Positions 8,732 to 17,919 of a stretch of 64,000 nt of DNA are shown here, in pieces. The DNA is taken from positions 50,076-114,075 of the forward strand of contig LFER01000006.1 in NCBI GenBank assembly GCA_001510135.1, given 5' to 3'. A program made the translations under genes and the position numbers. The notes under the pieces were generated by a model. It made no database searches. It had not been told where the DNA came from and saw only the letters and a program-made list of their open reading frames with translations. The DNA is from Alphaproteobacteria bacterium casp-alpha6. GTDB taxonomy: Bacteria; Pseudomonadota; Alphaproteobacteria; Rhodobacterales; Rhodobacteraceae. The first letter of the stretch is position 1. Each line of letters begins with the position of its first letter.

Positions 8732-9982
8732 TCAGTGCAAATTGGGCTGATTGCCCTGTCCTTTTTCATCGATCAAATGACCGCGTTTAAAGCGATCTAA
8801 CCGCATTTCTGTGGCAACCGGATGAGGTTCATCCTTGGCCAGAAGATGTGCGTAACAATATCCACTGGCGGGAGTGGCTTTGAACCCGCCGTAACACCAG
8901 CCACCATTGAAATAGAGCCCGCCGATATGCGTCTTATCAATAAAGGGCGATCCATCCATGGACATGTCCATAATACCGCCCCAGCTTCGTAACAGGCGCG
9001 CGCGCCCGATCATGGGCATAATCGCCATGCCGCCTTCCGCAACGTCTTCGACCACGGGCAGATTTCCGCGCTGTGCATAGCTGTTATAAGCGTCAATATC
9101 TCCGCCAAAAACGAGCCCTCCTTTGTCAGACTGGCTCACATAAAAATGGCCTGCCCCAAAGGTGATAACGCCCGGGAGAACTGGCTTTAACCCCTCTGAT
9201 ACGAAAGCTTGAAGAACATGGCTTTCGATGGGCAGGCGCATTCCGGCCATCGCCATCACGCGGCCCGAAGATCCTGCAACACATACCGCAATTTTCTTTG
9301 CGTTGATGGCGCCTTTGGTGGTCTGCACGCCCTTGCATATACCGTTTTCAATTTGAAAACCGGTGACTTCACAATTTTGAATTATGTCGACACCCTCTGC
9401 GTCCGCGCCGCGCGCATACCCCCAAGCGACCGCATCATGGCGTACGGTACCGCCGCGCCGCTGAAAAAGCCCGCCCTTGATGGGAAAGCGCGCATTGTCA
9501 AAGTCCAGAAACGGAAGTTCTCTGCGTAGTTGTGCTTCATCTGCCAATTCAGCATCTGCCCCTGCCAGCATCATGGCATTTGCCCTGCGCACAAAGGCAT
9601 CGCGCTGCGGGTCTGAATGGAACAGATTTAAAATCGACCTCTGGCTGATCATCGCATTGTAATTGAAATCTTGCTCCAACCCTTCCCAGAGTTTGAGCGA
9701 GAATTCATAAAAGGGTTCATTTCCGGGCAGCATGTAATTGGAGCGGATAATAGTTGTATTCCGCCCGATGTTGCCAGAGCCGAGCCAGCCCTTTTCAAGT
9801 ACTGCCACGTTTCTGACGCCATACACTTTGGACAGGTAGTAGGCCGTGGAAAGCCCATGTCCGCCGCCGCCTATAATGATCACATCATAGTCAGACTTGG
9901 GCTCAGGGTCGCGCCAAGCAGGTTTCCAACCGCGGTTGCCTGTCAACCCTTCTAGAAATACTTTGAAGCCGGAATAACGCAT
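8732..9982 (-). CDS. soxB: Sarcosine oxidase beta subunit family protein (amine-oxidising flavoprotein)
   Basis: A 416-residue FAD enzyme of the DAO family. The dinucleotide-binding motif 'DVIIIGGGGHGLSTAYYL' is at residues ~33-50. 'GNIGRNTTIIRSNY' (~70-83) and 'GGTVRHDAVAWGYARGA' (~177-193) are typical of heterotetrameric sarcosine-oxidase beta subunits; His182 is at the position that carries covalent FMN in known enzymes. It would oxidise the N-methyl group of sarcosine or a related N-methyl amino acid. It is the first gene of the oxidase operon, 69 bases before soxD, and is divergent from a GlxA/GbdR-type regulator, which probably controls it. Confidence 0.92.
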   Translation of the reverse strand: MRYSGFKVFLEGLTGNRGWKPAWRDPEPKSDYDVIIIGGGGHGLSTAYYLSKVYGVRNVAVLEKGWLGSGNIGRNTTIIRSNYMLPGNEPFYEFSLKLWEGLEQDFNYNAMISQRSILNLFHSDPQRDAFVRRANAMMLAGADAELADEAQLRRELPFLDFDNARFPIKGGLFQRRGGTVRHDAVAWGYARGADAEGVDIIQNCEVTGFQIENGICKGVQTTKGAINAKKIAVCVAGSSGRVMAMAGMRLPIESHVLQAFVSEGLKPVLPGVITFGAGHFYVSQSDKGGLVFGGDIDAYNSYAQRGNLPVVEDVAEGGMAIMPMIGRARLLRSWGGIMDMSMDGSPFIDKTHIGGLYFNGGWCYGGFKATPASGYCYAHLLAKDEPHPVATEMRLDRFKRGHLIDEKGQGNQPNLH

Positions 9983-10015
9983 CAGATTCTACTCTTTAAA
10001 TTCCATCCCATCATC

Positions 10016-11023
10016 ATGGGATTCTCTGGTATAGACTTTCCTGAAATAGACGCATATTATCCTAAAATGGAAAAAACTGGTTCAGAATTGAAAGTATGGC
10101 TTATTGGTGTTTTGCCAATCACCGGCTTTGCGCTGATGGCATATGCATCCACTGTGGAACCTTTTCGAGCGGCGAATGTGCTCAGTCGCCGTCGTCTTTA
10201 TGAGGTGATAAACATCGCACCTAGCCTCGCTCCGGTGGCAAGTTCAGGCGCGGCGAGCGTTACACCGCAGGCCACAATCAAACAACCCTTGAATTTGGAT
10301 TACCTCTTTGTGGTGGCTGGCGGCAATCCAATGGTTTTCAAGGACAGAGACATTTTTGCGTTCCTTGGAAGGATGTCCCGTTTTGGTGCGCGACTGGGAG
10401 GAGTTTCTGCAGGTCCGGCGATCCTTGCTCTGGCTGGCTTGATGGGGGGGCGGCGGATGACAGTGCATTGGGAACATGGAGAGGCGCTGAGCGAAAGCTT
10501 TCCCAATCTTATGATCGAACGCACGCTTTATGTGATTGATCGGGACCGTTTGACCTGCGCGGGGGGGACAGCAGCCTTGGATCTGATGCTTGAACTGATC
10601 ACCAATCATCACGGCTCTCAATTTGCAAGCCTCGTCAGTGACTGGTTTTTGCATACGGAAATCCGACCGTCTATTGGACCTCAACGTAGCGGTATGCCGG
10701 CGCGCGTTGGATCGTCAAATGGTGTGATTCTTGATGCCGTGAAGTTTATGGAAAACCATGTTGCCGATCCTATGAGTTTGCCAGATTTGGCCTTGGCAGC
10801 AGGGGTGTCAGAACGACAGCTTAATCGTCTTTTTCAGCAGAAACTTGGTCGATCTACAATGGGATATTATCGGGATTTGCGGCTTGATAAGGCGCGAAAT
10901 CTCCTGACGAATTCGTCGCTTCCGCTAACGGAAATTGCCTATGCAACGGGCTTTGCGAATTCATCGCATTTTTCGCGATTATTTTCCGAATATTTTGGAC
11001 GAGCGCCATCTTCCTTTCGCTAA
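10016..11023 (+). CDS. GlxA/GbdR-type AraC-family regulator
   Basis: A 335-residue regulator with an N-terminal class I amidotransferase-like sensor ('MAYASTVEPFRAANVLSRRRLYE', 'VVAGGNPM', 'GGVSAGPAILALAGLM') and a C-terminal AraC helix-turn-helix pair ('SLPDLALAAGVSERQLNRLF', 'LTEIAYATGFANSSHFSRLF'). A nearer start at 10067 is possible; neither has a strong ribosome site. The family includes the GbdR regulators of betaine and dimethylglycine use and GlxA of rhizobial glx operons. It is divergent from soxB across 33-84 bases, the usual place for the regulator of the neighbouring operon. It probably senses a methylated amine or amino acid. Confidence 0.88.
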   Translation: MGFSGIDFPEIDAYYPKMEKTGSELKVWLIGVLPITGFALMAYASTVEPFRAANVLSRRRLYEVINIAPSLAPVASSGAASVTPQATIKQPLNLDYLFVVAGGNPMVFKDRDIFAFLGRMSRFGARLGGVSAGPAILALAGLMGGRRMTVHWEHGEALSESFPNLMIERTLYVIDRDRLTCAGGTAALDLMLELITNHHGSQFASLVSDWFLHTEIRPSIGPQRSGMPARVGSSNGVILDAVKFMENHVADPMSLPDLALAAGVSERQLNRLFQQKLGRSTMGYYRDLRLDKARNLLTNSSLPLTEIAYATGFANSSHFSRLFSEYFGRAPSSFR

Positions 11024-11084
11024 GGGCTTGAAAAAAGCAGCCCTGCGCGACAAGTTGACATGCAAATAACAGAGGATTTTAGTC

Positions 11085-11804
11085 ATGCATATTCTGGTTT
11101 TGCAGCATGCGCGCGTAGAACATCCAGGCATTTTTTGCGACTTTTTGAAAGAGGACGGTCACACGTGGGATACAGTTGAATTGGACGAAGGAGAACAGCT
11201 TCCCGACATTGATCACTACGACGCTTTATGGGTTATGGGGGGGCCAATGGATGTGTGGCAGGAGGAGGAGCATCCTTGGCTTAAAGCAGAAAAAGAATAT
11301 ATAAAACATGCTGTTAAAGATAAAGGAAAACCCTATCTTGGTCTCTGTCTTGGCCATCAGCTTTTGGCTGAAGCACTGGGTGGCGATGTTGGACCGTCTG
11401 ATACGCCCGAAATTGGTGTTATGGAAGTCATCCTGACCGATCAAGGGGCCAGTGGGGTGTTTTTGGACGATTTTGAGGAACGGTTTTCCTGTCTGCAGTG
11501 GCACAGTGCGGAGGTGAAACGGTTGCCTGAGGGTGCTTTGGTGTTGGCCACGTCACATGATTGTGCCGTTCAGGCGATGTCGTGGGGGACGCGTGCATTT
11601 TCGGTTCAGTTTCATGTCGAAATTGAAGAGGATACAGTTGATAACTGGGCACAAATAGCCGCATATTCTGACGCTCTGGAAAAGTCTCTTGGTGCGGGAG
11701 CCGTGGAGACCCTGCGGCGAACATGTCACGATCAGATGTCAGAGTTTAACAAAATGGCAGAGCGACTTTATATGAATTGGCTGCAAACGGCGGCGCGGAC
11801 CTGA
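11085..11804 (+). CDS. Class I glutamine amidotransferase-like hydrolase
   Basis: A 239-residue stand-alone class I amidotransferase domain with an intact triad: Cys88 in 'GLCLGHQLLA', then His177 and Glu179 in 'VQFHVEIEED'. No synthetase domain is attached, so it probably hydrolyses a gamma-glutamyl compound or supplies ammonia to a partner. Stand-alone members such as PuuD and IpuF hydrolyse gamma-glutamyl-amine intermediates, and a glutamine-synthetase-family ligase lies 0.9 kb downstream, so a gamma-glutamylamide hydrolase is a reasonable inference. It follows the regulator at 10016 by about 60 bases on the same strand and abuts the converging GntR gene with no space. Confidence 0.85.
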   Translation: MHILVLQHARVEHPGIFCDFLKEDGHTWDTVELDEGEQLPDIDHYDALWVMGGPMDVWQEEEHPWLKAEKEYIKHAVKDKGKPYLGLCLGHQLLAEALGGDVGPSDTPEIGVMEVILTDQGASGVFLDDFEERFSCLQWHSAEVKRLPEGALVLATSHDCAVQAMSWGTRAFSVQFHVEIEEDTVDNWAQIAAYSDALEKSLGAGAVETLRRTCHDQMSEFNKMAERLYMNWLQTAART

Positions 11805-12494
11805 TCAGGTTTCAACCGCCCTTGTGAGGGATAAGCGGGCAGTTTCCAAATGTTCTTTCATGATGTTTGCCGCCCGTTCTGGTTCACGAGCGCGCAATGC
11901 ATCAAGCAAACGGCTGTGTTGAATATTATAGCGGGCGATCATCTCTTGGTTCAACGTCAGATGTCGCATCCGTGTCCAATCATCTTGGCTGCGAACAGAT
12001 GTGATCTGATCCAACATCCAAATCAATAGGCCGTTACCGGTGCAGCGGCTCAAGGCGCGATGAAACTCTGTATCTGCCTCTGAAAAGGAGCTTGGATCTT
12101 GGCTGCTTTTTTCCATTTTTAGACATAAGTTTTCCAGAACCGCAAAGTCATGACGACGCCCATTTAACACGGCGAGCCGGCACAGATGCGGTTCAAGCGC
12201 AAAGCGTGCATCCATCAATTCCAACGGATTGGCCGCAGTGATAACAGAAAGGTCTGATGCATCGCCTTCGTAGGTGACATAGGTTCCACTTCCCGGGCGG
12301 ACTTCAACATATCCGCTTGCTGCCAATTGATTCAATGCTTCGCGGATCGTGCCGCGCGCCACGCCAAAGCTGTCTGACAGTTGCCGTTCAGGTGGAAGGC
12401 GGTCCTTGTTGAGCAAATTCCCAGCTGAAATTTCACGCCTGAGTTCTGCTGCAATTTCTGCCGCGCCTCTCTTGCGCCGGTCCTGCATGTCCAT
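11805..12494 (-). CDS. GntR-family regulator, FadR/FCD subfamily
   Basis: About 229 residues from the ATG at 12494; the frame continues upstream to 12566, but the extra residues do not look like the family and the ribosome site is weak in both cases. It has an N-terminal winged helix ('RLPPERQLSDSFGVARGTIREAL' region, ending 'VEVRPGSGTYV') and an all-helical FCD ligand domain with metal-binding-type residues ('DARFALEPHLCRLA', 'FHRALSRCTGN', 'QHSRLLDALRARE'). It is divergent from the glutamine-synthetase-family gene across ~250 bases and is thus the likely repressor of the ligase-glx operon, sensing an organic acid or amine. Confidence 0.85.
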   Translation of the reverse strand: MDMQDRRKRGAAEIAAELRREISAGNLLNKDRLPPERQLSDSFGVARGTIREALNQLAASGYVEVRPGSGTYVTYEGDASDLSVITAANPLELMDARFALEPHLCRLAVLNGRRHDFAVLENLCLKMEKSSQDPSSFSEADTEFHRALSRCTGNGLLIWMLDQITSVRSQDDWTRMRHLTLNQEMIARYNIQHSRLLDALRAREPERAANIMKEHLETARLSLTRAVET

Positions 12495-12740
12495 TGTGAG
12501 CTGATCCACTTTCGCGTAATTGGTGAAAATATGATCCAAAGATATACCAAAATTGCTTATTTGCAAGAATATTTATGTAATTGGCATAAAATAGGTTGAC
12601 TTTTGGTGCGATTCTGAACACCGTTCTGCGCATAGGGAGCGTTGGCGCGCTTGGATGTAACTGAGTAAAATAAACCTTGAAGGATTGCGCTAAGACGGCT
12701 CCGCCCAACAGGATATTGAAGACCAACCAGGGAGGTTAAA

Positions 12741-14219
12741 TTGGCCGAAACGGATCTTGAGAAATTTGTCGACGCACCGGGACGTGCAGAGAAAATCAAA
12801 CAAGTGAGAGAGATGATCGACAAGATGGGGATTGAATATCTCTATCTGCAGTTCGTGTCTGTTACTGGTAAAATCATGGGCAAGGGCATTCCGGCTGATC
12901 ACTGGGAATCTGTTGCTATGAAAGGATTTCAGTTGGTCTACGGTGCAACTGTGAACCTCTTTACCAACCGCGCCGGTGATTATCTTGGTTATGGTCCAGA
13001 GGCTGCAGAATTGGTCGGGATTCCTGAACCGGAAACCTTCATGCAATTGCCATGGGCGCCCCAGATCGGTCGGTTTTACTGCACCTTGTTCCGTAATCGC
13101 GAGGAAAAGGTGAACCCAGGCGGGTTTTTGACCTCTGATTGCCGCGGAAACTTGCGCCGCCTTCATGAGGAATTCACCAAAAAGCATGGAACGAAATTGC
13201 GCATCGGCACAGAGCCTGAGATGATGTGGCTCAAGTTTGATGAGAATGGCAAGCCCAAAGACGGGTTTTCAAAGCCGTATTGCTACCATATCGATCAGTT
13301 CGAAAGCCTACGTCCGGTTTCTTTGCAGGTTATTAAATACGCCCGTCAAATGGGGCTTGATATGATTCAGGGCGATCATGAGGATGCACCGGGGCAATTG
13401 GAACTGAACTGGATGTTTGACGATGTGCTGCGAAATGCGGACCGTTTGACCACCTATCGCCAAATCTGTGCTCAGGTGGCGCGCGAACATGGTATCTTTG
13501 CCTGCTTTATGACGAAACCCTTCATGGGTGTGTCGGCTTCTGGTTGTCACCACAACATGAGCCTCTGGCGCGGTGGCGAGGACCAATTGGTACGCTGCGG
13601 CAACGACGTTGATAACCTCCCCGGCATGGCGGACAACTACATGTACGTCAAAGGTGGGGAAAACACCTTTATGCCGGATACAGACGATCCGCAGATGCCC
13701 GGCGCGGAAGGGCTTAAAGCTATAGGTGGGGTTGTGCATAACCTTCAAGCTTTGACAGCCATCGGGTGTTCGACTGTGAACTCATACCGCCGTTTATGGG
13801 ATACAGGTTTCTGGGCGCCAGTTTTTGCAGACTGGGGTTTCCAGAACCGCACGACAGGTCTGCGCGTTTCTGCGCCTGGACGCTTTGAATATCGCTCGGT
13901 TGACTCAATGGTGAACCCATACATCATGGGGGCAACACTTTTGGCGGCGATGGATGACGGTTTGGAAAATAACCTTGATCCTGGTGCACCGGAGGAACGG
14001 AACATCTACGAAGCGATGGCTGAGGGTAAAGAAGTCAAAAAGCTCCCGATGAGCCTTGGCGAAGCGCTCGACCATCTGGCAAATAGTGAGGTCGTTCAGC
14101 GCGGTATGCCCGGTGAAATGTATCGCCTTTATGATGAATACAAGCGTGATGAATTCGCGCGCTTTATGTCAACTGTTACCGAATGGGACAACGACACTTA
14201 TATGGAGTGCCTGCCATAA
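12741..14219 (+). CDS. Glutamine synthetase family ligase (GlnT/GmaS-like)
   Basis: A 492-residue glutamine-synthetase-fold protein. It begins at TTG, just after a perfect GGAGG at 12731-12735; no in-frame ATG fits. Catalytic signatures are present: 'GTEPEMM' (~residue 154) with metal-binding acids, 'GDHEDAPGQLELN' (~210), 'ASGCHHNMSLW' (~266) and 'GRFEYRSVDSMVNPY' (~379). It differs clearly from the housekeeping GlnA at 58612. Relatives ligate ammonia or an amine to the gamma-carboxyl of glutamate (GlnT, GmaS, PuuA, IpuC). Followed directly by glxBCD, it is best read as a gamma-glutamyl-amine synthetase, but the amine is unknown. It may form part of one operon with the genes to 19347. Confidence 0.88.
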   Translation: MAETDLEKFVDAPGRAEKIKQVREMIDKMGIEYLYLQFVSVTGKIMGKGIPADHWESVAMKGFQLVYGATVNLFTNRAGDYLGYGPEAAELVGIPEPETFMQLPWAPQIGRFYCTLFRNREEKVNPGGFLTSDCRGNLRRLHEEFTKKHGTKLRIGTEPEMMWLKFDENGKPKDGFSKPYCYHIDQFESLRPVSLQVIKYARQMGLDMIQGDHEDAPGQLELNWMFDDVLRNADRLTTYRQICAQVAREHGIFACFMTKPFMGVSASGCHHNMSLWRGGEDQLVRCGNDVDNLPGMADNYMYVKGGENTFMPDTDDPQMPGAEGLKAIGGVVHNLQALTAIGCSTVNSYRRLWDTGFWAPVFADWGFQNRTTGLRVSAPGRFEYRSVDSMVNPYIMGATLLAAMDDGLENNLDPGAPEERNIYEAMAEGKEVKKLPMSLGEALDHLANSEVVQRGMPGEMYRLYDEYKRDEFARFMSTVTEWDNDTYMECLP

Positions 14220-14243
14220 TTTAGGGCGCTTCACTTAAAAACA

Positions 14244-14261
14244 GGCGGGCAATAGCCCGCC
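14244..14261 (+). other. Stem-loop between the ligase and glxB
   Basis: A perfect 7-base-pair GC-rich stem (GGCGGGC / GCCCGCC) with an AATA loop lies in the 90-base gap. It is not followed by a T-run, so it looks more like an RNA-stability or partial attenuation hairpin than a full terminator. Confidence 0.5.
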
Positions 14262-14309
14262 TACATTTCAACTTCAACGCAACTTAACTTAAGGGAGGCG
14301 TTTCTCAAC

Positions 14310-15245
14310 ATGTGTGGAATCGCAGGACTTATTCATAAGGGCAAAAGCTCAAATGTGGGCAGTGAAATGACTGCCATGCTGCAGGCCCTAAAACACCGCG
14401 GACCGGACTCAACCGGTTATGCAGTTTACGGAGAACCCAAAGAGGGCGACTACATAATGCGCCTGAAAGTCGCCGAAGCCGATGACATGAAGCGCGGCCA
14501 TGGAATTCATCAAACGATCCTCGATCGCGTGAACGCCGTCGAAGCCATCCTGAAAGAACATGGCGCAGAGGTGGCATCCAAAACTAATGCGACCGAATAT
14601 GCGCTGCGTTATGTTTTGACCCACGTTGGCGATACCGCCAAAATGGCCGAACATATCGAAGAAACCGATGGGGTGGAGATCCTGTCACTCGGCAATGGTC
14701 TTGAGCTGATCAAGGACCTCGGAGATGCATCCGATGTCGCTGGCCTTTATGGTCTGCATGATTTCAAAGGGACGCATAGCATTGGACACACGCGTATGGC
14801 GACGGAGTCGGACGTGGATATCCGCTCTGCTCACCCTTATTGGGCATTTCCCTACAATGACGTGAGTGTTGTGCATAACGGTCAGATCACAAACTATTGG
14901 ATCATGCGTCGTGAAATGGAACGCAAAGGGCATCGCTTTATGTCAAACTGCGACAGCGAATTGCTCGCAGTATACACAGCGCATAATCTTGCAAATGGCA
15001 TTACTCTGGAAGAATCGTTGCGTAATTCCATTCAGGAAATTGACGGTGTTTTCACGTATCTTGTTGCGACCAAGGATCAACTTGGCATGGCCAAGGATAC
15101 TATGGCAGCAAAGCCTTTGGTTTTGTATGAAAGTGACGATTTGATCGCCATGGCTTCGGAAGAAGTGGCAATCCGCGCAATTCTTCCACAAGAAATTGAC
15201 ACATATGACCCATATGATGAGGAGGTTCGCGTATGGCAAGCGTAA
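14310..15245 (+). CDS. glxB: GlxB/MgsA-type class II glutamine amidotransferase subunit
   Basis: A 311-residue Ntn-type amidotransferase. The mature nucleophile Cys2 ('MCGIAGLIHKG') is followed by 'LKHRGPDSTGYA', 'GHTRMATESDVDIRSAHPY' and 'VVHNGQITNYWIMR', the glutamine-binding strands. It matches the amidotransferase part of glutamate synthase as a separate subunit, as in GlxB and in the A subunit of N-methylglutamate synthase. It would release the amine from glutamine or a gamma-glutamylamide and channel it to GlxD. A GGGAGG site precedes the start. It overlaps glxC by 13 bases. Confidence 0.9.
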   Translation: MCGIAGLIHKGKSSNVGSEMTAMLQALKHRGPDSTGYAVYGEPKEGDYIMRLKVAEADDMKRGHGIHQTILDRVNAVEAILKEHGAEVASKTNATEYALRYVLTHVGDTAKMAEHIEETDGVEILSLGNGLELIKDLGDASDVAGLYGLHDFKGTHSIGHTRMATESDVDIRSAHPYWAFPYNDVSVVHNGQITNYWIMRREMERKGHRFMSNCDSELLAVYTAHNLANGITLEESLRNSIQEIDGVFTYLVATKDQLGMAKDTMAAKPLVLYESDDLIAMASEEVAIRAILPQEIDTYDPYDEEVRVWQA

Positions 15246-16102
15246 GCGATGCTGAACTGAAGCAAATGACGCAGGAAGAGCGGGTAACCGCGCTCGGCAT
15301 GCGTACAGAACAACTGACGGGTAAATCCCTGCATATTGAATTTGACCCAGATGCTGAGGAGCGGTTCACCTATCCTTGGGCGCCGGAGGTTGATTTTAAT
15401 AAACGCATCGAAGTTGACACCGACCATATGACGACCACTGAGGTGAACAGCAAAATTCGCGAGCTGATGGCCGAAGGTTACGGAACTATCGTGCTGCAAA
15501 ATCCGCGTGGAAAGCACTCACTTGGTGTGGGGATTCTTAGCCGACTGAACCTTATCATCGAAGGGTCGACTGGGTATTTTGGCGTTGGTCTCATCGATGG
15601 TCCAAATGTGCGCATCAACGGGCGCGTTGGCTGGTCATGTGGTGAAAACATGATGTCCGGCACTGTGCTCATTGAAAAGAACGCTGGTTCAACATTTGGC
15701 GCAGCAATACGGGGCGGTGACTTGGTATGCCGCGGCTCGGTTGGGTCCCGCACCGGCATCGATATGAAAGGGGGCACAATCATCGTTGGCGGTGATACGG
15801 GTGCGCTTTCAGGATTCATGATGCAGCGGGGACGGATGGTCGTCTGCGGAAATGCAGGGAAAAACTTGGGCGACTCCATGTACGACGGTACAATTTTTAT
15901 CGGGGGGAGCATCCAGTCGCTAGGAGTGGATGCGGTAGAGGCTGAAAAAACTGAGCTCGATAAGGCATGGTTGACCCGCAAGCTGACCCAATATGGATTG
16001 ATGCCGGATAAGGGTGTTGATCATTTCACTAAAATTGTCGCCGGCAAGCAGCTTTGGAACTACGACAATCTTGAACCCTCTGAAAAGAAACTCATTTTGT
16101 AA
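15233..16102 (+). CDS. glxC: GlxC/MgsB-type glutamate-synthase GXGXG subunit
   Basis: A 289-residue protein built on the right-handed beta-helix found at the C-terminus of the glutamate synthase large subunit. Repeating glycine turns are clear: 'GRVGWSCGENMMSG', 'GSTFGAAIRGG', 'GSVGSRTGIDMKGG', 'GNAGKNLGDSMYDG'. This domain is structural and helps hold the amidotransferase and synthase parts together. A GAGGAGG site precedes the ATG, which lies inside the end of glxB, so translation is coupled. N-terminal residues 1-75 are additional to the helix and of unknown role. Confidence 0.88.
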   Translation: MASVSDAELKQMTQEERVTALGMRTEQLTGKSLHIEFDPDAEERFTYPWAPEVDFNKRIEVDTDHMTTTEVNSKIRELMAEGYGTIVLQNPRGKHSLGVGILSRLNLIIEGSTGYFGVGLIDGPNVRINGRVGWSCGENMMSGTVLIEKNAGSTFGAAIRGGDLVCRGSVGSRTGIDMKGGTIIVGGDTGALSGFMMQRGRMVVCGNAGKNLGDSMYDGTIFIGGSIQSLGVDAVEAEKTELDKAWLTRKLTQYGLMPDKGVDHFTKIVAGKQLWNYDNLEPSEKKLIL

Positions 16103-16125
16103 ATTACCGGAAAGGACACGAAAAA

Positions 16126-17490
16126 ATGGCTGACGGTGATATGCCCATCAAAAAACAGCTTAATCGCGATGTAAACCGCATCGGAGACAGCTTTATCTTT
16201 CCCCCAAGGGTTATGGATGACATCCATATCAAATCCGAACTTGGACGTTATCGGATGCGGGGGTTTTCACTTTTCAAGAAGATTCCCCATTGGGATGACC
16301 TGACATTTCTGCCGGGCACTTTGACACGCTTTGTGATCGAGGGATATCGGGAGAAATGTGAAACCAAGACGGTGATCGGCCCGCGCGCCAAACGCCCCAT
16401 TAATCTGGATATTCCGATTTATATTACGGGGATGAGCTTTGGCGCACTCAGTTATGAGGCCAAAACAGCACTTGCCCGTGGTGCCACAATGGCGGGCACG
16501 GCGACCTGTTCCGGTGAAGGCGGCATGATCCCGGACGAACGCCGTTTCAGTTCAAAGTGGTTCTATCAGTGTATCCAGTCCCGTTATGGATTTAACCCGA
16601 ACCACCTTGTTCTTGCCGACGGCTGTGAGTTCTTTATTGGGCAGGGCTGTAAAGTCGGGCTTGGTGGCCATCTTATGGGCCAAAAAGTGACGGACCAAGT
16701 GGCTGAAATGCGCTCTTTGCCAGCAGGCATTGACCAACGTTCTCCGGCCCGTCACCCAGATTGGCTGGGTCCAGATGACCTTGCTCTTAAAATTCAGGAA
16801 ATTCGCGAAGCCACCGATTGGCAAATCCCTATTCAGCTGAAACTTGGTGCGGCGCGTGTTTATGATGATGTGCGTATGGCTGTGAAATGTGACCCAGATT
16901 CCATCTATATTGATGGTATGGAAGGGGGTACAGGTGCAGGACCACACCTTGCCACAGAAGACACAGGTGTTCCAGGAATGGCGGCGATCCGTCAGGCGCG
17001 TAAGGCAATTGATGACCTTGGCAAAAAGGGTGACATCACGCTAATCTATGCCGGCGGTATCCGAAACGGTGCTGACGTTGCCAAAGCGATTGCACTGGGG
17101 GCGGATGCAATAGCAATCGGTCACTCTGCGATGATGGCTCTGAACTGTAACAAGGACATTCCGGAAGCCAATTACGAGGAAGAAGTCGGAGCAGAACCCG
17201 GATATTGCTATCACTGCCATACAGGCCGCTGTCCTGTTGGAGTTGCAACGCAGGATCCGAAATTGCGTGCACGCCTTGATCCGGATGCGGCAGCCGAACG
17301 GGTCTATAACTTCCTTCATACGCTGACAATTGAAGCACAGCTCTTTGCGCGCGCTTGTGGTAAGACAAATATCCACAGCTTAGAGCCTGAAGATCTGGCA
17401 GCACTGACCATGGAAGCCTCTGCAATGGCCGGCGTGCCTTTGGCAGGCACCAACCATACGGTTGGCGTTGCAGATTACCACCATCTTTAA
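16126..17490 (+). CDS. glxD: GlxD/MgsC-type FMN-binding glutamate synthase subunit
   Basis: A 454-residue protein matching the FMN/iron-sulfur domain of glutamate synthase. Seen are 'ITGMSFGALSYEAKTALARG' (FMN domain start, ~103-122), 'PIQLKLGAARVYDDV', the glycine-rich 'DGMEGGTGAGPH' (~264-275), 'YAGGIRNGADVAKAIALGAD', and near residue 361 a Cys cluster 'CYHCHTGRCPVGVAT' that resembles the 3Fe-4S loop. It would reduce an imine formed from 2-oxoglutarate and the released amine, giving glutamate or an N-alkyl glutamate such as N-methylglutamate. A reductant such as ferredoxin or NADPH is implied, but no partner gene is adjacent. Confidence 0.92.
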   Translation: MADGDMPIKKQLNRDVNRIGDSFIFPPRVMDDIHIKSELGRYRMRGFSLFKKIPHWDDLTFLPGTLTRFVIEGYREKCETKTVIGPRAKRPINLDIPIYITGMSFGALSYEAKTALARGATMAGTATCSGEGGMIPDERRFSSKWFYQCIQSRYGFNPNHLVLADGCEFFIGQGCKVGLGGHLMGQKVTDQVAEMRSLPAGIDQRSPARHPDWLGPDDLALKIQEIREATDWQIPIQLKLGAARVYDDVRMAVKCDPDSIYIDGMEGGTGAGPHLATEDTGVPGMAAIRQARKAIDDLGKKGDITLIYAGGIRNGADVAKAIALGADAIAIGHSAMMALNCNKDIPEANYEEEVGAEPGYCYHCHTGRCPVGVATQDPKLRARLDPDAAAERVYNFLHTLTIEAQLFARACGKTNIHSLEPEDLAALTMEASAMAGVPLAGTNHTVGVADYHHL

Positions 17491-17503
17491 GGAGGACTGA
17501 AAT

Positions 17504-17917
17504 ATGGCTGGAACACAATACAGAGGTTCTGAAATCATTGACGTCGATCAGTTTCTTAACGATGCAGATGGTTTGGTGTCAGAACGCGAGAAAGAAATTG
17601 GGCAACATATCGGATATCGCTATGACGTGAACCTTGTGCCTGATTACGCGCGGATCACACCGTTCCTGAGCAAATATATGGAAGTGATGGGCTGGGACGA
17701 TCTAAACTGGCTTGAAGATGTCCATATGGGTTACGAAGAAGGTGCACCGGCGGTTTTTGATCGCAACAACAATGGGTGGGTGCGTATCCCATCCAGCATC
17801 GAGTTGCCAAACAATCAGCAGGATCGCGATATGATTGCTCGTGAATTGCTGATCAAATTCCAGATGTCGGATCGGCATCCTTTGTCAGATCTTCGTAAAG
17901 CTTATATGAAGTTCTAG
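17504..17917 (+). CDS. Unknown small protein in the glx operon
   Basis: A 137-residue soluble acidic protein with no signal peptide, membrane helix or cysteine. I recognise no family. It has a good AAGGAGG site, lies 13 bases after glxD and 2 bases before the nitrilase gene, and so must be cotranscribed with them. Notable segments are 'DVDQFLNDADGLVSEREKEIG' (amphipathic), a Trp/Asp-rich 'MGWDDLNWLEDVHMG' near residue 62, and 'DRNNNGWVRIPSSIELPNNQ'. Given its place it may be a small subunit, chaperone or assembly factor of the GlxBCD complex; that is inference from position only. Confidence 0.8.
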   Translation: MAGTQYRGSEIIDVDQFLNDADGLVSEREKEIGQHIGYRYDVNLVPDYARITPFLSKYMEVMGWDDLNWLEDVHMGYEEGAPAVFDRNNNGWVRIPSSIELPNNQQDRDMIARELLIKFQMSDRHPLSDLRKAYMKF

Positions 17918-17919
17918 AA

